Origin: Candidatus Margulisiibacteriota bacterium
Lineage (GTDB): Bacteria > Margulisbacteria > WOR-1 > O2-12-FULL-45-9 > XYB2-FULL-48-7
Length of the DNA stretch: 64,000 bases
NCBI GenBank assembly: GCA_025453605.1
Contig: JALOPZ010000001.1
Coordinates: forward strand, 615,042-679,041
Direction: 5' to 3'
Shown here: positions 25,932 to 33,882 of the stretch, piece after piece
How the letters are laid out: each line of letters opens with the position of its first letter
Position numbering within the stretch: position 1 is the stretch's first letter
Notes under the pieces: model-generated
Databases searched by the model: none
Seen by the model: the letters and a program-made list of their open reading frames with translations, nothing else
What the model was told of the DNA's origin: nothing
Made by a program: the position numbers and the translations under genes

Positions 25932-27284
25932 CTATTTCTGTAACAGTATCGTTTCGACTTCCTGCTTGGCTAATTTCAGCTGTTCTTTGATCTGTTCCGG
26001 CTTGATCTCTTTGCCGCCGAGAACATAATCCCACATGATGCCGAGCCGGCGGGTGAGGATCGGTTCGAGCAAACCCCAGCTGGGGATACTCGGATAGGTG
26101 CGGCCGTAAAAAACGGCGTCCTTAAAGACCTTGCGGTTCGGGTCGTTGGCGAAGTACGGATCATTGAACGCTTCGACCCGGGCCGGCAGGAAACCGGTCG
26201 CCTTGGCGTAGGCGACCTGCGGTGCCTTGCTGGTCAAATATTTGATCACTTCCATCGCCTCCGCCTTGTGCTTCCCTTGCTTGAAGATCGCCAGGGAAGA
26301 ACCGCCGACAAAGGTGATCCGGCCCTTCGGTCCCGTCGGATAACCGACGACGGCGAAGTTTTTAGCCGCCGGCGAATCGCTGGCGCCCCCTTCAGAGGCC
26401 GGGCGGGTCAGGGTCCTGATCTCGTAGGGACCGTCAAAATACATCGCACAGGCGCCGCTGTTGAAGTTGGCGCTGACCTGGGCGGTGTTCAGTTCCAGGT
26501 ATTCGGAGGGGACATAGCCCTCTTTGACCAGGTTGAGGTAATACATCAGCCCGCTGACCGAAGCATCGCTGTTGATGACGCAGCTTTTCCGGTCGGCTGA
26601 GAGGAAGTCGCCGCCGGCCATCCAGATCCAGGGGGCCAGGTTGTGGATGACATTCCAGTCGTTCTTGCCGGAGACGCCGAGCGGGGCCATCGGCTGCCCG
26701 TCAAGCTGCAGGTCAGCATCGTACAGTTTTTTCAAGGCGCCCTGGAAAGATTTCCAGTTGTCGAGCTCGGCCACGGAGACCTTAGCTTGTTTCATGGCGT
26801 CGGTCCGAACATAAAGACCGCGGGCATCAACGAACCAGGGGATGGCGGTCGTTTTACCGGTCCCTTCGGTGCCGGTCGTTTTCCAGGCGACGGGGACAAA
26901 GGCGGCTTGACCGCCCATTCTGGCGATCGCTTCTTTGGAGATCTCCTGGAGCGCTCCCATGCCGGTGATGGCGGAGACCCAGGTGGAGCCGAGCTGACAG
27001 AGGTCGGGAACGTCGCCGGAAGTCGCGGCCGTAGTGATCTTGCTCCAGCCGGCGCCCCAGTCGACCGAAGTGATCTTAACCTTGATCCCGGTCTTCGCCT
27101 CGAACGGCTTAAGCAGCTCTTCGATATCGGTGATCGGATTGAGCGAGTTCGGCATCACCCACATTTCGACAACTTTTTCTTGGGAACTGCTTTTTTTACC
27201 GGGGGCGCAACCAGCGACCAGGGAGCTGAGGAATAACGCGGCCAGGAACAGGGCGGAGACGGCAAGCCAGTTTCGATTTTTCAC
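25932..27284 (-). CDS. Sugar ABC transporter substrate-binding lipoprotein
   Basis: A 450-residue lipoprotein with lipobox SSLVAGC and the fold of family-1 extracellular solute-binding proteins (MalE/UgpB type): VVEMWVMPNSLNP, FEAKTGIKVKI, GDVPDLCQLGSTW, TTAIPWFVDARGLYVRTD. It would bind oligosaccharides outside the inner membrane. I chose GTG 27284, which follows GAGAGGGG; an upstream ATG would add 23 residues before the signal peptide. No permease or ATPase genes are nearby, so partners lie elsewhere or the protein is a stand-alone sensor. It is followed by glmS and the phosphorylase cluster. Confidence 0.88.
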   Translation of the reverse strand: MKNRNWLAVSALFLAALFLSSLVAGCAPGKKSSSQEKVVEMWVMPNSLNPITDIEELLKPFEAKTGIKVKITSVDWGAGWSKITTAATSGDVPDLCQLGSTWVSAITGMGALQEISKEAIARMGGQAAFVPVAWKTTGTEGTGKTTAIPWFVDARGLYVRTDAMKQAKVSVAELDNWKSFQGALKKLYDADLQLDGQPMAPLGVSGKNDWNVIHNLAPWIWMAGGDFLSADRKSCVINSDASVSGLMYYLNLVKEGYVPSEYLELNTAQVSANFNSGACAMYFDGPYEIRTLTRPASEGGASDSPAAKNFAVVGYPTGPKGRITFVGGSSLAIFKQGKHKAEAMEVIKYLTSKAPQVAYAKATGFLPARVEAFNDPYFANDPNRKVFKDAVFYGRTYPSIPSWGLLEPILTRRLGIMWDYVLGGKEIKPEQIKEQLKLAKQEVETILLQK

Positions 27285-27324
27285 AAAAAGACCCCTCTCT
27301 ATATTTTTACTTTGGGACAGGGAA

Positions 27325-27353
27325 ATTATAGCACGGAACAGGAGCGGTCTCAA
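27325..27353 (-). promoter_or_regulatory. Strong extended -10 promoter for the sugar-binding protein
   Basis: Leftward TTGAGA (5 of 6), a 17-base spacer and TATAAT preceded by TGC (extended -10). It overlaps the stop codon of proB. It gives a leader of about 35 bases carrying GAGAGGGG before GTG 27284. Confidence 0.6.
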
Positions 27354-28117
27354 GCTTTCGGCCGGAACAGAGTCCCGAACTTTTTCCCCCCCGCGATCGC
27401 GGTAATGACGCCCGGTTTGCGGCCGCCGGCGATCGCCATGGTAATGCCGGCCCGGGAGCAGATCTGCGCCGCCTGGATCTTGGTCAGCATGCCGCCAGTC
27501 CCCTGGTCAGAAACCGCTTGCCCGGCCGCCTTTTTTATCGCCCGGTCGATCTTTTTCACTTCCGGGACCAGGAAGGGGACCCCTTGTTTGTCTTTCATAA
27601 AAAATCCGTCGACATCGGATAAGATGATCAGCAGATCGGCGCCGACCAGCCGGGCGGTCAGCGCGGCCAGGGTATCGTTGTCGCCGATCCGGATCTCGTC
27701 GACGGCGACCGTGTCGTTCTCGTTGATGATCGGTACGACCTTTTCGTCGAGCAGGGTGTGCAGGCAGTTGCGGGCGTTCTGGTGGCGCCGGCGGTCGGCC
27801 AGGGCGTCGCGGGTCAACAGGACCTGGGCGACGGTGATCCCGTGCTCTTCGAACGCTTTTTCGTACTGGCGCATCAGGCGCGACTGGCCGATGGCGGCCG
27901 CTGCCTGTTTTTGCGGGATGCTCTGCGGTTTAGCCTTGAGACCGAGCGCCTGGGCGCCGGTGACGATGGCGCCGGAAGTGACGATGACGACCTTGTGCCG
28001 GGCTTTGACCAGCCGGGCCGCTTCCGCAACGATCCGGTGCAGGTTGGCGTGGTCGAGGGTGCCGTGGGTGGTGGTGAGGGTGCTGGAACCGATCTTGATG
28101 ATAATGGTTTTAGCCAT
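27350..28117 (-). CDS. proB: Glutamate 5-kinase
   Basis: A 255-residue amino-acid kinase that phosphorylates glutamate in proline synthesis. IIKIGSSTLT, VTSGAIVTGAQALGL, INENDTVAVDEIRIGDNDTLAA and LSDVDGFFMKD are the family motifs, and GTGGMLTKIQAA is the conserved glycine-rich segment. It lacks the C-terminal PUA domain found in many homologues, so it is the short form. It starts 8 bases after rpmA, in the place where many genomes carry obg then proB; obg is absent here. proA is not adjacent. Confidence 0.94.
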   Translation of the reverse strand: MAKTIIIKIGSSTLTTTHGTLDHANLHRIVAEAARLVKARHKVVIVTSGAIVTGAQALGLKAKPQSIPQKQAAAAIGQSRLMRQYEKAFEEHGITVAQVLLTRDALADRRRHQNARNCLHTLLDEKVVPIINENDTVAVDEIRIGDNDTLAALTARLVGADLLIILSDVDGFFMKDKQGVPFLVPEVKKIDRAIKKAAGQAVSDQGTGGMLTKIQAAQICSRAGITMAIAGGRKPGVITAIAGGKKFGTLFRPKA

Positions 28118-28125
28118 TAGCCGGC

Positions 28126-28365
28126 CTACGCGGTCTGGACGTTGACCTTTTTCCCGGTAAAAACGACCGTCCCGGTCGCCTTGGCGAACAGGGTGTAGTC
28201 GCGGCCCATCCCGACGTTGGACCCGGGCTTGAAGGCGGCGCCGTGCTGGCGGATGATGATCGCGCCGGCCGTGATCTTGGCTCCGCCGGAAACTTTGACC
28301 CCGAGCCGCTGACCGACTGAATCGCGGCCGTTACGGGAAGTGGCGCCCGCTTTTTTATGAGCCAT
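28126..28365 (-). CDS. rpmA: Ribosomal protein bL27
   Basis: A 79-residue 50S protein that reaches towards the peptidyl transferase centre. [24 protein letters not shown] is conserved (here split as [16 protein letters not shown] and [11 protein letters not shown]). The N terminus is the plain form without the cleaved leader found in Firmicutes. The ATG lies within the last codons of rplU (11-base overlap) with GAGGAG upstream. Confidence 0.97.
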   Translation of the reverse strand: MAHKKAGATSRNGRDSVGQRLGVKVSGGAKITAGAIIIRQHGAAFKPGSNVGMGRDYTLFAKATGTVVFTGKKVNVQTA

Positions 28366-28666
28366 TTTTTATCTCCTCGATCTGGACCCGGGTGTAGTTT
28401 TGCCGGTGCCCGATGGTCCGGTGGTAATTGACCTTGCGCTTGTACTTTAAAGAGGTGACTTTGTCGTCTTTAACATTGCCGATGACCTTGGCGGAAACCT
28501 TGGCCCCTTTGACGTACGGCGTGCCGATCGAGACCTGGTCGCCGTCGGCGATCAAGAGGACGTTGCTAAAGGTCACGCTCTTGCTGTTGTCCAGGAGTTC
28601 GACATCGAGGATGTCGCCCGCCAGGACTTTCTGTTGTTTGCCACCAGTTTCAATTACAGCGTACAT
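28355..28666 (-). CDS. rplU: Ribosomal protein bL21
   Basis: A 103-residue 50S subunit protein. [13 protein letters not shown] at the N terminus and [13 protein letters not shown] at the C terminus are diagnostic. It is cotranscribed with rpmA, which overlaps its end. Upstream on the same strand are the TIGR03936 and TIGR03960 genes, an association also seen in Firmicutes. Its own extended -10 (TGGTATAAT) ends 11 bases before the ATG, so it can be expressed separately on a nearly leaderless mRNA. Confidence 0.97.
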   Translation of the reverse strand: MYAVIETGGKQQKVLAGDILDVELLDNSKSVTFSNVLLIADGDQVSIGTPYVKGAKVSAKVIGNVKDDKVTSLKYKRKVNYHRTIGHRQNYTRVQIEEIKNGS

Positions 28667-28677
28667 AACAGTTGGTT

Positions 28678-28686
28678 ATTATACCA
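28678..28686 (-). promoter_or_regulatory. Extended -10 promoter for rplU-rpmA
   Basis: Leftward TGGTATAAT, a perfect TGn plus TATAAT, overlaps the stop of the preceding gene and ends 11 bases before the rplU ATG. The predicted leader is 4-5 bases. Confidence 0.5.
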
Positions 28687-28978
28687 GAAAAGCGTCGAGG
28701 ATTGCAAGCCCCCCGGGGAGGGTGCCGTTCAGCCGGGCTTTGACCTCGTCCGGTTTGACCCATTGGGCGAACTCCAGAATGGCTTCCTCGTGGTCGGAGG
28801 TCGCTCCGACCTTGAGGGCGTTACCCCAGGAGATCTTCATGTGGGGATTGAACCCCTGGGAGTAATTGATCGGCAAGTCGGCCCGCCGGACCGCCCGCTG
28901 GAACGCGCGCATCAGGTCGCGGTGGCCGATGTATTTCACCTCTTCGCCTTTCTTATAGACTATTTTTATCTTTTGCAT
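28679..28978 (-). CDS. TIGR03936/DUF2344 protein, shortened
   Basis: A 99-residue protein matching the N-terminal half of the radical-SAM-linked DUF2344 family: VYKKGEEVKYIGHRDLMRAF, NYSQGFNPHMKISWG, EFAQWVKPDEV. Family members are usually around 200 residues or more; here the gene stops after LPGGLAILDAFLV, where the usual protein continues. The ATG lies 26 bases inside the end of the radical SAM gene, so the pair is coupled. Whether the short form works or reflects a 3' deletion cannot be told from this sequence alone. Confidence 0.8.
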   Translation of the reverse strand: MQKIKIVYKKGEEVKYIGHRDLMRAFQRAVRRADLPINYSQGFNPHMKISWGNALKVGATSDHEEAILEFAQWVKPDEVKARLNGTLPGGLAILDAFLV

Positions 28979-30605
28979 TAAAGAGCGCCTTTTTGCTGAT
29001 GCCGGTGTCGATATAGTCCCAGGGAAGAGGGGAGGTTTCGGATTTAGCTGCCAGATAAGAGGCCGGATCGAGCCCGCACTCAACGAACGCTTTCTGCCAG
29101 AGGTCGAACTTGAAGTGCTCCGACCAGGCGTCGAACCGGGCGCCGAGCTCCCAGGCCTTTTCGATCACTTTGGACAACTGCCGGTCGCCGCGGGAGAAGA
29201 CCCCTTCCAGGAAACTGGCCTCGGCCTGGTGCCAGCGAAGCTCAATCCGTTTATTGGCCAGTTGCTGCTTGATGAACCGCTGTTTGGCCAGCGTCTCATC
29301 GATCGTGATCTGCCGCTCCCACTGGAACGGGGTGTGCGGCTTGGGGACAAAGGTCGACAGGTTGACCGTGACTCTGACCCGCTTCGTATAGGTGCGGCCG
29401 AGCTGGTAGATCCGGTCGGCCAGAGCGCACAGGCCGGCCAGGTCGTCGTCGGTCTCGGTCGGCAGACCGATCATGAAATAGAGCTTGACCGCGTCGATCC
29501 CCTCGGCAAAGACCGCTTTGACCCCTTCGATGATCTCCTCTTCGGTCATCTTTTTGCCGATCACGTCGCGCAGGCGTTGTGTCCCGGCCTCCGGTGCCAG
29601 GGTAATGCTGCTGCTTCTGACCCGGGCGACCTCCTTGGCTAATTTGACGGAGAACGAATTGATCCGCAGCGACGGCAGGGAGATGTTGATCCGCTGCGGG
29701 GCGTACTTTTTTGCCAGCGTCCGGGCCAGTTCGTCGATCCGGCTGTAATCGGAGCTGGAGAGGGAGATCAGCGAGAGTTCATCGTGACCGGTATTGGTCA
29801 ACAGCGCGTCCGCCTGCTGGAGGAGGGTCTCCATTTTCTTTTCCCGGACCGGCAGGTAGGTCCACCCGGCCTGGCAGAACTTACACCCCCACTTACAGCC
29901 GCGCATGATCTCGACGGCGGCGCGATCGTGGATTGCTTCGATGAAGGGAACGATGGGGTGGAGGGGGTAGGGAGCCGTTGTCAGCTCTTTTACATAACGC
30001 TTGGTCACCTTTTGGCTGATCCCCGGGACATAAACTCCGGGGATGCCGGCCAAAGCGAGTTTCTGCTCGTTACGCGTTACCCGTTTCCCGTTACTAAGAA
30101 CCGCAACGATCTCCAGCAAGACCTCCTCGGCTTCGCCGATGACGAAGAAGTCGAAAAAATCGGCGACCGGCTCAGGATTGAATGCGCATGGTCCGCCGCC
30201 CAGGACTAACGGATCCTTTTCCCCGCGCTCTTTACTGTAAAGCGGGAGCCCGCCCAGCTTGAGCATGGTGACGATATTCGTGTAAGTTAACTCATGCCCC
30301 AAACTGAATCCGACCACATTAAATTCTTGGATCGGCTTGAGCGATTCCAGACTTTTTAGTTTTTCATTTTGACTTTTTAATTGCTCTTCCCGGTCCGGCC
30401 ACGGGGCGAAGACGCGCTCAGCCAGGACGTCAGCCTGATCGTTGAGAATATGGTAAAGGATCTGCAGGCCGAGGTTGGACATGCCGATCTCGTAGGTGTC
30501 GGGATAAGCCAGGACGAATTTGAGGGTCGCCTTGTCCCAATCCTTATGGACCGCGTTCAGCTCGTTACCGACGTAACGCGACGGTTTTTGCACGTTCTCA
30601 AGCAT
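28953..30605 (-). CDS. TIGR03960-type B12-binding radical SAM protein
   Basis: A 550-residue protein with the radical SAM cysteines in MRGCKWGCKFCQAG (CxxxCxxC) and the expected downstream motifs (SLPSLRINSF, LAPEAGTQRLRDVIGK, KLYFMIGLPTETDDD). TIGR03960 proteins occur beside TIGR03936 and rplU in many bacteria; the reaction is not known. The N-terminal part resembles cobalamin-binding domains, though no DxHxxG motif is apparent. Two heptamer arrays (30068-30095 and 30351-30378) add short Lys/Asn-rich inserts. A TGATATAAT box ends 6 bases before the ATG. Confidence 0.88.
   Translation of the reverse strand: MLENVQKPSRYVGNELNAVHKDWDKATLKFVLAYPDTYEIGMSNLGLQILYHILNDQADVLAERVFAPWPDREEQLKSQNEKLKSLESLKPIQEFNVVGFSLGHELTYTNIVTMLKLGGLPLYSKERGEKDPLVLGGGPCAFNPEPVADFFDFFVIGEAEEVLLEIVAVLSNGKRVTRNEQKLALAGIPGVYVPGISQKVTKRYVKELTTAPYPLHPIVPFIEAIHDRAAVEIMRGCKWGCKFCQAGWTYLPVREKKMETLLQQADALLTNTGHDELSLISLSSSDYSRIDELARTLAKKYAPQRINISLPSLRINSFSVKLAKEVARVRSSSITLAPEAGTQRLRDVIGKKMTEEEIIEGVKAVFAEGIDAVKLYFMIGLPTETDDDLAGLCALADRIYQLGRTYTKRVRVTVNLSTFVPKPHTPFQWERQITIDETLAKQRFIKQQLANKRIELRWHQAEASFLEGVFSRGDRQLSKVIEKAWELGARFDAWSEHFKFDLWQKAFVECGLDPASYLAAKSETSPLPWDYIDTGISKKALFNAKDKNSL
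30068..30095 (-). repeat. Four heptamers inside the radical SAM gene
   Basis: On the plus strand CGTTACG, CGTTACC, CGTTTCC and CGTTACT in tandem, 28 bases. Translated on the minus strand within LSNGKRVTRNEQK, a loop outside the catalytic core. Confidence 0.8.
30351..30378 (-). repeat. Four AT-rich heptamers inside the radical SAM gene
   Basis: On the plus strand ACTTTTT, AGTTTTT, CATTTTG and ACTTTTT in tandem. Translated as LKSQNEKLKSLESL near residue 80. AT-rich against a GC-rich background. Confidence 0.8.
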
Positions 30606-30611
30606 TATTGC

Positions 30612-30635
30612 ATTATATCACGACGGTGTTATAAT
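30612..30635. promoter_or_regulatory. Back-to-back extended -10 boxes for divergent genes
   Basis: Leftward TGATATAAT (30620 to 30612) ends 6 bases before the radical SAM ATG, a leaderless layout. Rightward TGTTATAAT (30627-30635) serves the PEGA gene, whose leader holds GCGAGG. The two boxes are 6 bases apart, so the polymerases would compete. Confidence 0.5.
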
Positions 30636-30656
30636 CCTCTCCAAGCGAGGTGCCAG

Positions 30657-31523
30657 ATGCTTAAAGTTTCGAATTTGGTGTTTTGGGCTTGTTTAGTATT
30701 TAGTCTTTCGTGCTTAGTATTTGCGGCGGAAGCCGCGGCGCCGGCCTTTGCCGGCGCGACCGAATACGGCCGCCTGACGGTCTACTCCGACGTCCCGGGG
30801 TCGGACATTTATGTCGACGCCAAGTTCGTCGGCCAGGACCGGGCGACCATCTCCAATATCCCGATCGGCAAGCATTACGTCCGGGTCGTTAAGGATGACA
30901 AGGATATCCAGACCGGGATCGTCGAGGTCAAAGAGGGCCAGGAGACGATCATTGTCGCCAAGCAGAGCGAAGAATTGCGGCAGCGGACGCGCAAACCGAA
31001 CCAGCTGGCGATCTACGGCAGCTACACCGCGGTCGGGTATAATTTTTCGCCGGCGGTGAGCGGCCTCTCTTCGTTCAATTTCAGCGCGCAGCCCGGGCTG
31101 GCGGCCGAGATCAAATATCCGCTCCCGGTCATTGACGTAAATGTTGATCTCGGCTTTGTGCTTAACCTGCCGTCGACCCTGCAGTTCTACGATCTCGCCA
31201 GTGCTACCTGGCACGACGGCAAGGTCTCGCTCTCCTCTCCTTACGTCTGTTTGTCCAAGGAGCTGGTCCGGACCGGGCCGTTCCGGGTCAGCGTCGGCGG
31301 CGGATTCAACTATGCCCTCTACACACCGGGAGGCGGCGTCCAATTAAGCATCGAACCGCGGCTCGGTTACCAGGGTTTTGTCGAGATCGGTCGGACGGTC
31401 GACCAGGGGCAGCGTTTCCTGGCTAAACTCGGGTACACCAGCTACGCCGGCAAAGCGGCCGGCGTCACCGACATCACTTCGTCCGGTTATTTCCTGCAGG
31501 CAGGGTTGGCGTACACGCTGTAG
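30657..31523 (+). CDS. PEGA-domain protein with C-terminal beta-barrel-like region
   Basis: A 288-residue exported protein. The signal peptide runs to about residue 25 and its hydrophobic core is encoded by a heptamer array. GRLTVYSDVPGSDIYVDAKFVG (about 38-59) with NIPIGKHYVRVVKD is a PEGA domain, a surface-protein module. From about 115, alternating strands (YGSYTAVGYNFS, IDVNVDLGFVLNLP, FLAKLGYTSYAG, YFLQAGLAYTL) look like an outer-membrane barrel ending in an aromatic-Leu. Function unknown; it is convergent with leuS. Confidence 0.65.
   Translation: MLKVSNLVFWACLVFSLSCLVFAAEAAAPAFAGATEYGRLTVYSDVPGSDIYVDAKFVGQDRATISNIPIGKHYVRVVKDDKDIQTGIVEVKEGQETIIVAKQSEELRQRTRKPNQLAIYGSYTAVGYNFSPAVSGLSSFNFSAQPGLAAEIKYPLPVIDVNVDLGFVLNLPSTLQFYDLASATWHDGKVSLSSPYVCLSKELVRTGPFRVSVGGGFNYALYTPGGGVQLSIEPRLGYQGFVEIGRTVDQGQRFLAKLGYTSYAGKAAGVTDITSSGYFLQAGLAYTL
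30692..30719 (+). repeat. Four heptamers encoding a signal-peptide core
   Basis: TTTAGTA, TTTAGTC, TTTCGTG and CTTAGTA in tandem followed by TTTG. They encode CLVFSLSCLVF, the hydrophobic part of the signal peptide of the PEGA protein. Confidence 0.8.
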
Positions 31524-31524
31524 T

Positions 31525-33882
31525 TCACTTAACGACGAGATTGAGCAGCTTTTGCGGGATGTAGATCTGCTTGACGACCTGTTTCCCCGCGAGGTTCGCT
31601 TTAACCTTCTCGCTGGCCGCGGCCAGCGCCTTGATCTCTTCCTCGGTCGCGTTGGCGGGGACGGTCAGCGTGTCCCGCAATTTACCGTTGACCTGGACCG
31701 GGATCGTCAATTCACTATCTTTGGCCAGCTCCGGGTCGAACCTCGGCCACGGAGTGCTGCAGATGCTCTCTTGATGACCAAGCTGATGCCAAAGCTCTTC
31801 GCATAAATGAGGCGCAAAGGGAGAGAGCATCTGCAGCAAATGACCAATGTCCAATGTCAAATGACAAATGGCGGAGCTATTATTTGAAATAAATTCATAG
31901 AAAGTATTTGTTAGCTCCATCAGTTTAGCGATAGCCGTGTTAAAAGAGAATCGTTCGATGTCTTCAGTAACGGATTTTAGTGTTTGGTGGGTTTTCTTTT
32001 GAGCCTTTAAATAATCCGCCGGAGGCGCTCCTTCATTTGACATTTTTAATTTGTCATTGGTCATTTGGCTGACCAGCCGCCAGACCCGGCTAAGGAAGCG
32101 GAAGCTCCCCTCAACCCCCTGGTCCGACCACTCCAATTCCTTTTCCGGCGGCGAGGCGAAGAGAATGAAGAGGCGGGCGGTATCGGCGCCGTATTTCTCG
32201 ACGATATAGTCGGGATCGACGACATTCCCTTTTGACTTGCTCATCTTGGCGCCGTCCTTGACGACCATCCCCTGGGTCAGCAGATTGGTGAACGGTTCGT
32301 CGGTCGGGGACCAGCCGGCGTCGAAGAGAACCTTGGTGAAGAAGCGGGAGTAGAGAAGATGGAGGATCGCGTGCTCGATCCCGCCGATGTATTGATCGAC
32401 CGGCAGCCACTGTTGCGCTTTATCTTTGCCGAACGGCGCCTGGTCATTGCGCGGGTCGGCGTAGCGCAGATAATACCAGGAGGAACAGTTGAACGTGTCG
32501 AGCGTGTCGGTCTCGCGCCGGCCGGGGCCGCCGCACTTGGGGCACCTGGCCTCCAGAAAACTCGGCGATTGGGTCAGCGGCGACGCCCCCTCACCGGTGA
32601 ACTTGACGTCGAGCGGCAGTTTGACCGGCAGATCTTTGGCCGGGACCGGGACCACCCCGCACTTGGCGCAGTAGATGATCGGGATCGGGGCGCCCCAGTA
32701 GCGCTGGCGGGAGACCAGCCAATCGCGAAGTTTGTAATTCGTTTTCCATTTGCCGTATTTATCGCCCATTGCCCGGAGATCAGGTTCGGCCGGGAGATCT
32801 TTAATGGGTAAATTGTTTTGCCTGGCAAAGGCGTGATCACGCTCATCATGGGCCGGGACCGCCATAATGGCGCCGGTGCCGTAGCCCATCAGGACGTAAT
32901 CGGCGGTCCAGATCGGGACTTCTTCACCGTTCGCCGGATTGACGGCGTAACCGCCGGTAAAAACCCCGTCCTTGCCGGTCGAGACCGCGCGTTCGTGCGC
33001 CGTTTCGTGTTTGACTTTCTCAATATAGGCGCGGACGGCTTGTTCCTGCGGCGTCCCTTGGGATAATTCCAGGGCCAACGGATGCTCCGGCGCCAGCACC
33101 ATGTACGTCACGCCGAAAAGCGTATCCGGCCTCGTTGTATAAATGGTCAAATCATCATTTTTAACTTTTGACTTTTGAATTTTAAACTTGATCTCCACGC
33201 CTTCGCTCTTCCCGATCCAATTCCTTTGCATGATCTTGACCGGCTCCGGCCAGCCTTTGAGTTTCTCGATGTCCGCGAGCAAACGGTCGGCATATTCGGT
33301 GATCTTGAAGAACCATTGCTCCAGGTCTTTTTGTTCGACGGTTGAGTCGCAGCGCCAGCATTTATCCTCTTTGACGACCTGCTCGTTGGCCAGAACGGTC
33401 TGGCAGCTCGGGCACCAGTTGACCGTCGCCTTTTTCCGATAGGCGAGACCGCGCTCGAGCATCAGGAGAAAGAGCCATTGCGTCCATTTGTAATATTCCG
33501 GCTTGCTGGTGTTGACCTCGCGCTCCCAGTCGTAGGAAATACCGAGGCGCTTGAGCTGTTTTTTCATCCGCTCGATACAGCTGTCGGTCCACGGTTCGGG
33601 GTGGGTCTGGTGCTTGATGGCGGCGTTCTCGGCCGGCATACCGAAGGCGTCCCAGCCGATCGGCTGGAGGACGGAGAATCCCTGCATCCGTTTATAGCGG
33701 GCAATGACGTCGCCGATGGCATAATTGCGAACGTGTCCCATGTGGAGGTTGCCGGACGGGTAGGGGAACATGACCAGGTCGTAGTACTTCAATTTGCCGG
33801 CTGCGGGGGTGCGGAACAAGCCCTGGTTGTCCCATTCGGCCTGCCATTTGGGTTCGAGCTGTGACGGGGCGTAATCGCTCAT
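31525..33882 (-). CDS. leuS: Leucyl-tRNA synthetase
   Basis: A 785-residue class I synthetase. [15 protein letters not shown] carries the HIGH motif and [13 protein letters not shown] the KMSKS motif. [19 protein letters not shown] marks the CP1 editing domain, and zinc-type cysteine pairs lie in CAKCG and CPKCG. Length is slightly below typical (about 800-870). Three heptamer arrays insert Lys/Asn/Ser-rich segments that are absent from the family consensus: in CP1 (33156-33190) and in the C-terminal helical domain (31838-31872, 32033-32067). Its ATG overlaps the clpC stop by 4 bases, so it is the last gene of hspR-clpC-leuS. Confidence 0.97.
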   Translation of the reverse strand: MSDYAPSQLEPKWQAEWDNQGLFRTPAAGKLKYYDLVMFPYPSGNLHMGHVRNYAIGDVIARYKRMQGFSVLQPIGWDAFGMPAENAAIKHQTHPEPWTDSCIERMKKQLKRLGISYDWEREVNTSKPEYYKWTQWLFLLMLERGLAYRKKATVNWCPSCQTVLANEQVVKEDKCWRCDSTVEQKDLEQWFFKITEYADRLLADIEKLKGWPEPVKIMQRNWIGKSEGVEIKFKIQKSKVKNDDLTIYTTRPDTLFGVTYMVLAPEHPLALELSQGTPQEQAVRAYIEKVKHETAHERAVSTGKDGVFTGGYAVNPANGEEVPIWTADYVLMGYGTGAIMAVPAHDERDHAFARQNNLPIKDLPAEPDLRAMGDKYGKWKTNYKLRDWLVSRQRYWGAPIPIIYCAKCGVVPVPAKDLPVKLPLDVKFTGEGASPLTQSPSFLEARCPKCGGPGRRETDTLDTFNCSSWYYLRYADPRNDQAPFGKDKAQQWLPVDQYIGGIEHAILHLLYSRFFTKVLFDAGWSPTDEPFTNLLTQGMVVKDGAKMSKSKGNVVDPDYIVEKYGADTARLFILFASPPEKELEWSDQGVEGSFRFLSRVWRLVSQMTNDKLKMSNEGAPPADYLKAQKKTHQTLKSVTEDIERFSFNTAIAKLMELTNTFYEFISNNSSAICHLTLDIGHLLQMLSPFAPHLCEELWHQLGHQESICSTPWPRFDPELAKDSELTIPVQVNGKLRDTLTVPANATEEEIKALAAASEKVKANLAGKQVVKQIYIPQKLLNLVVK
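31838..31872 (-). repeat. Five heptamers inside leuS (array 1)
   Basis: Plus-strand units AAATGAC, CAATGTC, CAATGTC, AAATGAC and AAATGGC. Translated within [16 protein letters not shown] in the anticodon-binding domain. Confidence 0.85.
32033..32067 (-). repeat. Five heptamers inside leuS (array 2)
   Basis: Plus-strand units TCATTTG, ACATTTT, TAATTTG, TCATTGG and TCATTTG. Translated as [12 protein letters not shown]. The words are reverse complements of those in array 1 (GTCATTT/AAATGAC). Confidence 0.85.
33156..33190 (-). repeat. Five heptamers inside leuS (array 3)
   Basis: Plus-strand units CATTTTT, AACTTTT, GACTTTT, GAATTTT and AAACTTG. Translated as [13 protein letters not shown] at the entrance of the editing domain. 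Confidence 0.85.
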
